DNA of 64,000 nucleotides from Psychrobacter sp. M13 (lineage in GTDB: Bacteria; Pseudomonadota; Gammaproteobacteria; Pseudomonadales; Moraxellaceae), in assembly GCF_030718935.1 (NCBI RefSeq), contig NZ_CP132194.1, forward strand, positions 1,922,001-1,986,000. Direction: 5' to 3'. The notes beneath the pieces are model-generated. The model had not been told where the DNA came from, did no database searches, and saw only the letters and a list, made by a program, of their open reading frames with translations. A program made the position numbers and the translations under genes. Each line of letters starts with the position of its first letter. The stretch's first letter is position 1. Shown here piece after piece: positions 56,922 to 64,000 of this stretch.

Positions 56922-57421
56922 AGCGACTCACTACATTTATTTTCAAAGATTCATTGATAAAATTTATGGCTGCCAATAATAGCATCAAAACACGTGCTGG
57001 TATTTAGGAACAAGTTTAAGGTGCTTATTTTTAGGTGCCTATTTTTAGGTATGCATTTAAGATAACGATTTTAAGATAACGATTCGTAAATAATTACAGG
57101 TGATAGATTATAGATAACTACAGGCAAGAAGATATATAAAATATTGATTTTAATACAGCTATCTTCAATAAATTTAGGGGTTTGGAGTAGTTATTTAGGA
57201 CCAAGAATAGCAAAAAATAGATTATATTAGACAGTAAGTCTTAACAATACAAACTTATCTGCAATGCTTAAGCAACTTATTAGTCCATGCTACCGTTATG
57301 TTGCTATAATTGGCCTTCAGGTCACAATATATCTACACATCGGTCAATATAATATGTGACTTTTGTTTTTATTCCTATTACCATAACAGCATCAAATAAT
57401 GCGAAGCGAGTGTGATACTGA
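56922..57421. other. 500-base gene-poor region with short tandem repeats
   Basis: Short direct repeats are visible: GGTGCTTATTTTTA / GGTGCCTATTTTTA near 57018-57045 and TTTAAGATAACGAT twice at about 57055-57085. A TATAAT-like box lies at 57305-57310 (ttgctataat), without a good -35. No gene is seen. It should contain promoters for surE and for the periplasmic protein. Confidence 0.5.
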
Positions 57422-57880
57422 ATGAATAATCAGCCAATGTTAGCTATAGTCTCAACCCTGTCCAAAACTCTCTCTACTAGTGCAATGAAAGCTGTAGCCA
57501 AAGTTGGCTTAGCAGGATTGGTCACCTCTGTCGCTATGCTATCCCAAGCAGCTTATGCGGCACCGAACTCAAGTACTACTATTCCTCTTGATATGTCGGG
57601 GATGAATATTACTAAGCACGAGATTGCGGTTATGCAAGTACTATCTGAAATCTGCCCGCCTATGTTAAACGGCAATCAAAAGCAGCGCTTTTATAAGTCT
57701 TACAATGTACATTTGCACGAGCTTATGCCAACGCTTGAAGACCCAAAATCAGCTATCCAATACTTATCGACTCAGCAAGACTATCGTCAGATTTTGCGAA
57801 GTATTCGTAGCTGGACGATGAGCTTCTCTAAGCAAGATAACAAAGCCATCTGTGAAGACTTAGCCAATGCAGAGTACTAA
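57422..57880 (+). CDS. periplasmic protein of a Moraxellaceae-type family, unknown function
   Basis: 152 residues. A long N-region (about 25 residues) is followed by a hydrophobic core and a cleavage site after AAYAA (about residue 47), so the mature protein is about 105 residues. It contains a conserved-looking pattern ITKHEIAVMQVLSEICPPML with two Cys residues in the mature chain (CPPML and AICEDL near the C-terminus) that could form a disulphide. It resembles small proteins annotated in Moraxella and Psychrobacter; I recall an MCR_0457-type name but cannot confirm it. The start at 57422 is not strongly supported; a shorter signal from the downstream ATG at 57485 is possible. Confidence 0.65.
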   Translation: MNNQPMLAIVSTLSKTLSTSAMKAVAKVGLAGLVTSVAMLSQAAYAAPNSSTTIPLDMSGMNITKHEIAVMQVLSEICPPMLNGNQKQRFYKSYNVHLHELMPTLEDPKSAIQYLSTQQDYRQILRSIRSWTMSFSKQDNKAICEDLANAEY

Positions 57881-58320
57881 ATCTAGCGTACTACACATAG
57901 CGTGTTAGGCTTAGGCACTAGTTTAGCGGCTATCAATTCGCTAAGCTAGAGCAACATTTTATTGAGCTGGTGCTATTATTTGATTTTTAATTTCAGCTTG
58001 CTGTTTACTTACTCATCCTATTGAGAAGTACAGCAAGCTTTTTTATGAGCGCAGACACGATAAGACAAACGTAGTAAAATAATTATCAGTAATAACTTTG
58101 AGCAAATTGCTCATTTGCCTATTGATGATAGCGCCTTTTTAGACTATTCTCTTCGGCAATAATTATTTGTAGTTATGCATTTCACCTTAGCCACTAAGTT
58201 GCTAAGATGATGCGTCAATCTTACGTCTAGTATTTTTTACAATTGATCTCTTATTCCAATAAGGTCAATTGCAGCTCATACTCTAGACACATCTAGTCTT
58301 ATAATGTGGTGAAATAATCT
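57881..58320. other. 440-base intergenic region with a terminator
   Basis: Holds the long-stem terminator at 57995-58044; the remaining DNA to dacC is AT-rich with no gene. The dacC promoter must be in the last 200 bases. Confidence 0.5.
57995..58044 (+). terminator. terminator of the periplasmic-protein gene
   Basis: AGCTTGCTGT / ACAGCAAGCT, a 10-bp perfect outer stem extended by ACTT/AAGT and CTC/GAG, followed by six T residues. Confidence 0.9.
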
Positions 58321-59487
58321 ATGAGCGTAAAGCGTGTAAAACAACAGTTGGCACAGTTAGTAATCGGTGTCAGTGTATCTTTGGGGACAGTCGCCGTACA
58401 TGCCGCCATCACTCCCCCTACGATGGACAATACGGCCTATGTGTTAATGGATTACAACACAGGCGAGATACTGGCGCAAAAAAACGCCAATCAGCCTCTG
58501 CCGCCAGCTTCATTGACCAAAATGATGACCAGCTATATTATCGAGCAGCGCTTAGCATCAGGTGATTTGTCTGAGGATGAACCTGTACTCATGAGCGAGA
58601 ACGCTTGGTGCCGTGGTAGTAGCAGCCAATCTTGCATGTATGTCCCTGTTAATAAGACCGCCAGTGTCATCGATATGTTGCGCGGTATTATCATTCAATC
58701 AGGTAATGATGCTTCTACAGCCATGGCCGAGCATATCGCAGGTTCTGAGGCATCCTTTGCTATTTTGATGAATGAGGAAGCCAAAAAATTAGGTATGGAG
58801 AATACCAATTTTGTTAATCCAACGGGTATGCCTGCTGAGACTCATAAAGCTTCAGCACTTGATTTGGCTGTATTGGCACGCGCTATTATCAAAAATAGCG
58901 GCGACTACTATAAACTTTATGCCGAAAAAGAGTTTACTTATAATGGTATTACTCAAGGCAATCGCAATGCGCTATTAGCGACAGACAGCACCGTAGATGG
59001 TCTTAAGACAGGTCATACTGATGCCGCAGGGTATTGCTTGGTAGCATCGAGCAATCGTGATGATATGCGCCTGATATCTGTCATTATGGGTACTGAAAGT
59101 CAACAGGCTCGCGCTGATCAATCGCGCGCGCTACTCAATTGGGGTTATGGTCATTTCACAACCGTCACCAAAGCACCAGCAGGACAGTTCGTAAGTAAGC
59201 TACCTGTATGGTTTGGTGAGGCCAAAGAGATCGATGTGGCAACGGGTGATAATCTACAGATTCTTACCACTAAAACGCAAAGAAATAAAATTACCACTGT
59301 AGTTGATATTCCCGAAAGCTTAGAAGCCCCTATTAAAAAGGGTCAAGAGATCGGTAAAATGCTAGCAGTCATCGATGGTAAAGCAGTCGCCTCAGTTCCT
59401 ATTGTAGCGACGAGTGACATCGAGCAGGCAGGCTTTATCGGTCGTATGTGGGAGCATGTGGTACGCTGGGCGCAGAATTTATTTTAA
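58321..59487 (+). CDS. dacC: D-alanyl-D-alanine carboxypeptidase, PBP5/6 type
   Basis: 388 residues. It trims the terminal D-Ala from peptidoglycan stem peptides in the periplasm. A signal peptide ends near VHAA (residue 29). The penicillin-binding motifs are SLTKMMTSY (SxxK, Ser at about 63), SGNDAST (SxN) and DGLKTGHT (KTG). A C-terminal PBP5 domain and an amphipathic helix (MWEHVVRWAQNLF) for membrane attachment complete the usual plan. dacA and dacC cannot be told apart by eye, so the symbol is a best guess. Confidence 0.92.
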   Translation: MSVKRVKQQLAQLVIGVSVSLGTVAVHAAITPPTMDNTAYVLMDYNTGEILAQKNANQPLPPASLTKMMTSYIIEQRLASGDLSEDEPVLMSENAWCRGSSSQSCMYVPVNKTASVIDMLRGIIIQSGNDASTAMAEHIAGSEASFAILMNEEAKKLGMENTNFVNPTGMPAETHKASALDLAVLARAIIKNSGDYYKLYAEKEFTYNGITQGNRNALLATDSTVDGLKTGHTDAAGYCLVASSNRDDMRLISVIMGTESQQARADQSRALLNWGYGHFTTVTKAPAGQFVSKLPVWFGEAKEIDVATGDNLQILTTKTQRNKITTVVDIPESLEAPIKKGQEIGKMLAVIDGKAVASVPIVATSDIEQAGFIGRMWEHVVRWAQNLF

Positions 59488-59629
59488 TTCGTTTTGATTA
59501 AAGTTTTTGACACTTAGTATTGATAGCGATGACTGAGTACTCACATTCGCTATTAATACTAGGATTTTTTATGACTTTATTCCAGAAATTGAAAAAATAA
59601 CTTTTAATACTATTTAATTAATTAGTCAG

Positions 59630-61585
59630 CTAATCTCTTCCCGTCCATTTTTGTAATAACTCAACCAAAGTTTCAGGATGCTCAGGCACACTATGATAGT
59701 AGTCAATACCAGCAATCTTTAGCTCATGCTCAAACTTATATCTCTCATGCGCTCGATCCATCGGATACCAATAAATAAGCAACGTTCGGTGTTTGGTTTC
59801 GTAATCTCGCACCAATTGCGCCAGCTGCGCTACTTGCTCAGGTAAAATATCTTCGGCAAACATCATCATATCAAACCTAGCATCAGCCAATTGTGCCATC
59901 GACAGTTGCTCAATGGGCCAAAAAGTCACCTCTGCGCCCAAACGTTGTAGCTCTTTTGCCAAAAAGTCATTATCGTCAGCATGACAGTAGATGATCTTCA
60001 AACCCTCTAGTGGAGAGTGCTGCCAATTTTTATATTTATTACGTAGCGGAATAACAACGGTAAATTGGCTGCCCTCACCGACACGGCTATCCACATCAAT
60101 GGATGCGGCTAGCAATTGGAGCATTTGCTTGACGATTGGCAGGCCTATACCAGCTCCCTCGTATTGACGAGTTTTTGAGGAGTCAACTTGGAAAAACGGC
60201 ATAAAAATCTTGTCAACATAGTTATTATCAATACCAATACCTGTATCGATGACCTTGATATGCCAACGTATACTGTGATCAAAATGAGTCAATTGCGACT
60301 CAATAGTAATTTGCCCTTTATGAGTAAATTTGATCGCGTTATCAATAAGCGCCGTTAAAAGCTGCTGAATTTTATTGGCATCACCTTCAAGAGTGTAGTC
60401 AATATGATGCGTATGACTGATTAGCGCCAAACCTTTTTTTTGTGCAATAGGATCAAACTTGGCCAGTAGATCGGCAATCATTTGCAAGGGATTAAACTCA
60501 CATAAATTGATCCTCACTTGACCTTTTTCAATTTTATTAAGTTGAATAATTTGCTCTAAAGTCAGCTCCAAATGTTGACTGCCTTTACTGATAATAGCTA
60601 AAGTATCTTGCTGATCATAGCTCAAATTCTGACTATCTAATAATTGCAAGCCACCTGAGATAGCATTGAGCGATGTTTTGAGCTCATGGGTAATCATACT
60701 TTGAAAGTTATATCGCTGCGTCTCAAGAGATTTATCTTTTTGCTGCAAGCGCTGCTCTAAATCTCCTAGTGCCGCATACTGCTCGCGCAACTCGCGCAAG
60801 CGCTCAAATAAGAGAACAAAAGATTGTTTGATATGCATCAGCTCACGAAATTCGAAACGCTGCTGAATCACAGGTAGCTGTTCTAGATCAGGATTGTTAA
60901 TTACCAGCTCACAAGTCGTGGCAAGCGCTGTAATATCTTTGCTTGAGCGTAACAGTTTGCGAAAAATAAAAGCCATCACTAAGATGCCTAGCACTAAGGT
61001 TAGTAGCCAAAGCGGAATAGTCTTACGTAACCATTGCATACGCAGCTTTTTAACATCTAAGGTAATATTGATATAGCCTACCAGCGCATTAGTAGCCGTT
61101 GATTGATCTACTGTAGCGCTAGTATCTAGTGCAGTATTGCCCCTTTCTAGTGACGATAGCTTTGTATTGAGCTTCTTAACTTGTGTTTGATCATCTACAG
61201 CGTAGCGACTGGTAACTGCACGGTTGAAACTGACGGTATCTGCCAACAGCGCGTTATGCCAATCACTACTGGTTCGGTCAATGTCCGCTTGGCTAAGGTT
61301 ATCAATGGGATGATCGGTGGAATAAAAAACGATATTTTGAATACTAGCGTCATCAGCTAGTAATATACTGACTTGATTGGCTACTAAATTAGCGCCATCA
61401 ATCGTTGAGGCGCTGCTAGCTAATAGCTCTGCTAATTGCTGCACATGCAAGCGCTGCTGCTGATAATAGTAGACATAGCCGTAAACGAAAGACAATAAAA
61501 AAGCGATTAAAACAGCAACAGCTATCCCCTGCAACACACAGTTCCAAATAAGAATTGGGAGCGTTTTAACCAAATTTATACGCAT
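59630..61585 (-). CDS. membrane sensor histidine kinase with a degenerate receiver-like C-terminus
   Basis: 651 residues. Two membrane helices (about 12-38 and 186-210) flank an extracytoplasmic sensor of about 150 residues. A linker with coiled coil (about 215-300) leads to the kinase core: H-box MITHELKTSLNAISGGLQLL with the phosphorylated His, N-box NKIQQLLTALIDNAIKFT, G1 DTGIGI and G2 GAGIGLPIVKQML. After the kinase, about 120 residues resemble a receiver (GLKIIYCHADDNDFLAKELQ) but lack the normal phospho-Asp pattern and the conserved Lys. No response regulator gene is adjacent. The BarA/GacS architecture is partly similar. Confidence 0.88.
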   Translation of the reverse strand: MRINLVKTLPILIWNCVLQGIAVAVLIAFLLSFVYGYVYYYQQQRLHVQQLAELLASSASTIDGANLVANQVSILLADDASIQNIVFYSTDHPIDNLSQADIDRTSSDWHNALLADTVSFNRAVTSRYAVDDQTQVKKLNTKLSSLERGNTALDTSATVDQSTATNALVGYINITLDVKKLRMQWLRKTIPLWLLTLVLGILVMAFIFRKLLRSSKDITALATTCELVINNPDLEQLPVIQQRFEFRELMHIKQSFVLLFERLRELREQYAALGDLEQRLQQKDKSLETQRYNFQSMITHELKTSLNAISGGLQLLDSQNLSYDQQDTLAIISKGSQHLELTLEQIIQLNKIEKGQVRINLCEFNPLQMIADLLAKFDPIAQKKGLALISHTHHIDYTLEGDANKIQQLLTALIDNAIKFTHKGQITIESQLTHFDHSIRWHIKVIDTGIGIDNNYVDKIFMPFFQVDSSKTRQYEGAGIGLPIVKQMLQLLAASIDVDSRVGEGSQFTVVIPLRNKYKNWQHSPLEGLKIIYCHADDNDFLAKELQRLGAEVTFWPIEQLSMAQLADARFDMMMFAEDILPEQVAQLAQLVRDYETKHRTLLIYWYPMDRAHERYKFEHELKIAGIDYYHSVPEHPETLVELLQKWTGRD

Positions 61586-61744
61586 GTTACTGAATCATGC
61601 CAATAATGTTTTAACTTATATTACCTGATATTTGACTAGGGGTTGTATAAAATTAATAGATTGATTTTAATAGCTTGTATAAGTCTGTACTTATGGGTTT
61701 TGATGATTATTAAGCACTCACTTATATAACAACTTGCCAAGACT

Positions 61745-61773
61745 AAAAAGCGTGTTTGCAATGCAAACACGCT
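61745..61773 (-). terminator. terminator of der
   Basis: AGCGTGTTTGCA / TGCAAACACGCT perfect 12-bp stem with one-base loop on paper, followed by a T-run on the minus strand. Confidence 0.88.
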
Positions 61774-61778
61774 GATAG

Positions 61779-63200
61779 TTAACGCTTCTTTTTCTCACGA
61801 GTAGTGAATTTTTGTGCTCTATTGCGCTCACGTTGACGCAGTTGCTGAGCTTTTGCTTTAGTAGGCGTATCGCTCTTGCCTGCATAAGGATTGTCGTTGA
61901 GCTTAAACACCACATTGAGCGGTGTGCCTTCAAGCTTAAACACTTCGCGGAATTGGTTTTCAAGATAGCGCTGATAGCTCTTAGGTAGCGAGCCGGTTTG
62001 ATTACCATGAATGACGATAACCGGTGGATTATGACCGCCGATATGAGCATAGCGCAATTTGATACGGCGACCTGAAATAGCAGGTGGCGGGTTAGCAGCG
62101 ACCGCATCTTGCAAGATCTGAGTTAAGCGATTAGTCGACACTTCAAACATTGAAGAATCATAAGCACGTAAGAGTGAAGGATATAAATTGCCCACCCCAG
62201 TACCATGTAATGCTGATATTAGATGCACTTTTACATAAGGAATAAAGTTAAAACGGCGATCCATTTCGATCTTAATATAGTTTTTTTGATCTTGAGTCAA
62301 ACCATCCCATTTATTGATGGCCACTACCAAAGCACGGCCTGCATCAAGTGCATAGCCAATCATATGCAGATCTTGATCAACGATACCTTCTTGCGCATCA
62401 ATGACAATGACGGTCACGTTCGAATCTTCGATAGCTTGTAAAGTCTTGATTACTGAGAACTTCTCTACCTTTTCATCAATCTTACCGCGGCGACGTACCC
62501 CTGCGGTATCAATCAATACGTAATCTTTGCCATCGCGTTTATAAGGGATATAAATACTGTCACGAGTAGTTCCTGGCATATCGAACACGACGACTCGATC
62601 CTCGCCTAATAGACGATTGACTAGCGTTGATTTGCCGACGTTTGGACGACCAATAATCGCCAGCTTCAAACCTTGTGGCTCCACTATCGACTCTTTTTCT
62701 GGCATATCTGCAGTAATGACTTCAAGCAGATTACCAACACCTCGGCCATGACTAGCGGCCATAGGATAAGGCTCGCCAAGACCTAACGCATAAAACTCAG
62801 CAGGCGCCGAATCATGAGCGCCATCGACTTTATTAGCGACCACGTAGACAGGCTTGCCTAAAGTGTGCAAGAACTTACCAATCTCAGCATCAGCACCGAT
62901 CATTCCTACGCGTGCGTCTACCACAAACACGACGATGTCAGCTTCATGAATAGCTGTATGCGACTGCTCAGACATATAATCATCGATATTACCGCTACCG
63001 TCATCTGCTTCACCGATACCACCAGTATCTACTACGATAAAAGCTTTATCTTCGTATTCAGCATCGCCATATTGACGGTCACGGGTCAAACCCGACAGAT
63101 CAGCGACTAAAGCCTGACGACTTTTAGTAAACTGATTAAATAAAGTGGATTTACCAACGTTTGGGCGGCCAATTAAAGCGACCACGGGCTTGATACTCAT
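61779..63200 (-). CDS. der: ribosome biogenesis GTPase Der (EngA)
   Basis: 473 residues with two GTPase domains in series and a C-terminal KH-like domain; needed for 50S subunit assembly. Domain 1: [20 protein letters not shown] and ANKVDG. Domain 2: [23 protein letters not shown] and INKWDG. The C-terminus is very basic ([20 protein letters not shown]). It lies downstream of bamB on the minus strand, a common gammaproteobacterial pair, with a 162-base gap. Confidence 0.97.
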   Translation of the reverse strand: MSIKPVVALIGRPNVGKSTLFNQFTKSRQALVADLSGLTRDRQYGDAEYEDKAFIVVDTGGIGEADDGSGNIDDYMSEQSHTAIHEADIVVFVVDARVGMIGADAEIGKFLHTLGKPVYVVANKVDGAHDSAPAEFYALGLGEPYPMAASHGRGVGNLLEVITADMPEKESIVEPQGLKLAIIGRPNVGKSTLVNRLLGEDRVVVFDMPGTTRDSIYIPYKRDGKDYVLIDTAGVRRRGKIDEKVEKFSVIKTLQAIEDSNVTVIVIDAQEGIVDQDLHMIGYALDAGRALVVAINKWDGLTQDQKNYIKIEMDRRFNFIPYVKVHLISALHGTGVGNLYPSLLRAYDSSMFEVSTNRLTQILQDAVAANPPPAISGRRIKLRYAHIGGHNPPVIVIHGNQTGSLPKSYQRYLENQFREVFKLEGTPLNVVFKLNDNPYAGKSDTPTKAKAQQLRQRERNRAQKFTTREKKKR

Positions 63201-63362
63201 GCGTTACTCTCAATGATAGTGTTTAAAAGCAAAAACAGCGAATACGCTGTTGATCACCTTAGACACTAATAAATAATAATAAAATTTTGCTAAAAACTTG
63301 CTAACAATAAGCTCATAGCTTATCAATAAAATCAAATTGGCATAACAAAACAAAAATAGCGA

Positions 63363-64000
63363 TTAACGAGCCAGCTGCCAAACAGCGACTTGGCCTGAAT
63401 TGCTTTGGGTTAGCAAGCGACTGCCTTGCACTTGTAAGGTATGCAGTGCGCCTTTGGTTTGGACGCGACTTACGATAGTACCTGTTGCTGAATCGAATAG
63501 ATGTATTACCCCATCCAAGTCACCAACGGCAATATAGTTGCCTATCATCACAGGATTTGTCAATTGACGATAGCCTAGCTCATCGTTTTGCCATAACACT
63601 GCGCCGCTATTACGATCATAGGCGGCTACTTGACCTGCTAAACTGGTCGCTACTACTTGCTGAGCGTTGACTGCAAGAGACTTCAAGCTTGCTTGTTCAT
63701 TCACGAATTTTACTTGTCTTGAAGCCAAGTCAATACCTAGCATCTGTCCACTATAGCTGATGGCGAACAGTTCATTATTGTCGACGATAGGTGCGCCATC
63801 GACATCACTCATACGTTCAACTTCACTACTACCTGAGCCAACGCCAATACGACGTGACCACTGCGGCAGTCCGTTATCGACAGTAATAGCATGTAGACGA
63901 CCGTCAGCGGTCGCCACTAGCGCGGTTTTATCGTCTAATAAGGTGGGCATAGCGCTGCCACGCACGCTAATATCAGGTACTTGAGTCGCAAACTGCCATA
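63363..64000 (-). CDS. bamB: outer membrane protein assembly factor BamB, 3' part only
   Basis: The frame is open to the right edge, so the gene continues outside the window and its start is not seen. The visible 212 residues are PQQ-like beta-propeller blades (repeats such as ATADGRLHAITVDNGLPQW and TSLAGQVAAYDRNSGAVLW), beginning with WQFATQVPDISVRGSAMPTL, a pattern typical of BamB. BamB is a lipoprotein of the beta-barrel assembly machine, working with BamA. Its position next to der supports the call. Confidence 0.93.
   Translation of the reverse strand, partial: WQFATQVPDISVRGSAMPTLLDDKTALVATADGRLHAITVDNGLPQWSRRIGVGSGSSEVERMSDVDGAPIVDNNELFAISYSGQMLGIDLASRQVKFVNEQASLKSLAVNAQQVVATSLAGQVAAYDRNSGAVLWQNDELGYRQLTNPVMIGNYIAVGDLDGVIHLFDSATGTIVSRVQTKGALHTLQVQGSRLLTQSNSGQVAVWQLAR

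Overview
The window looks like a chromosomal segment of a Psychrobacter-like member of the Moraxellaceae. This rests on moderate G+C, the gammaproteobacterial order alaS-lysC-csrA, a periplasmic protein of a Moraxellaceae-type small family (57.4 kb), and general protein character. No database search was possible, so the genus is an inference. I see no phage, no transposase, no CRISPR array and no rRNA. There is one tRNA (Gly-GCC at 22.6 kb).

Layout. 0-6.6 kb holds a truncated DUF389 membrane protein, alaS, lysC (with a strong internal start for a beta subunit), csrA and a HopJ-family protein. 6.7-14.6 kb is mixed housekeeping: a DUF1315 protein, nadK, a glutathionyl-hydroquinone reductase-type GST, a decayed LysR regulator, a CvrA/NhaP2-type cation/proton antiporter, a UPF0114 protein, a SotB-like exporter and the MtfA peptidase. 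14.8-19.2 kb is a compact four-gene envelope unit: secreted DUF4331 protein, small lipoprotein, TPR protein and HupE/UreJ-type membrane protein. It is the most system-like uncharacterised locus here. 19.8-25.3 kb has a Tsx-type porin behind a folded leader, a pyruvate/indolepyruvate decarboxylase, tRNA-Gly, a parvulin, a peroxiredoxin and ureidoglycine aminohydrolase. An 800-base stretch without a clear gene follows.

26-33.2 kb is a minus-strand catabolic region: aspartate dehydrogenase, arfB, a CitE-like lyase, two short-chain dehydrogenases and a large acyl-CoA dehydrogenase, with a divergent GlxA-type AraC regulator. 33.3-36.6 kb encodes a three-part ABC exporter. 36.7-43 kb carries a tandem universal stress protein, small membrane proteins, a remnant of a type I restriction subunit (hsdR), a YihG-like acyltransferase, a nested inverted-repeat element and a succinyl-CoA:acetate CoA-transferase. 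42.6-46.4 kb holds cobalamin lower-ligand assembly genes (cobT-cobS-cobC) and a divergent glycerate kinase. 46.6-48.3 kb pairs a D-amino-acid dehydrogenase with RidA, separated by a perfect 19-bp inverted repeat.

48.8-64 kb contains a secreted repeat-domain surface protein, an SMR exporter, a UvrD-like helicase, a lipid phosphatase fused to a protein tyrosine phosphatase, an NlpD-like LytM lipoprotein, surE, a periplasmic Moraxellaceae protein, a PBP5-type DD-carboxypeptidase, a sensor kinase with a degenerate receiver, der, and the 3' part of bamB. Several loci concern the envelope: bamB, nlpD, dacC, the PAP2 fusion and the DUF4331 unit. Traces of gene loss are the LysR and hsdR remnants and the empty stretch beside the ureidoglycine gene.
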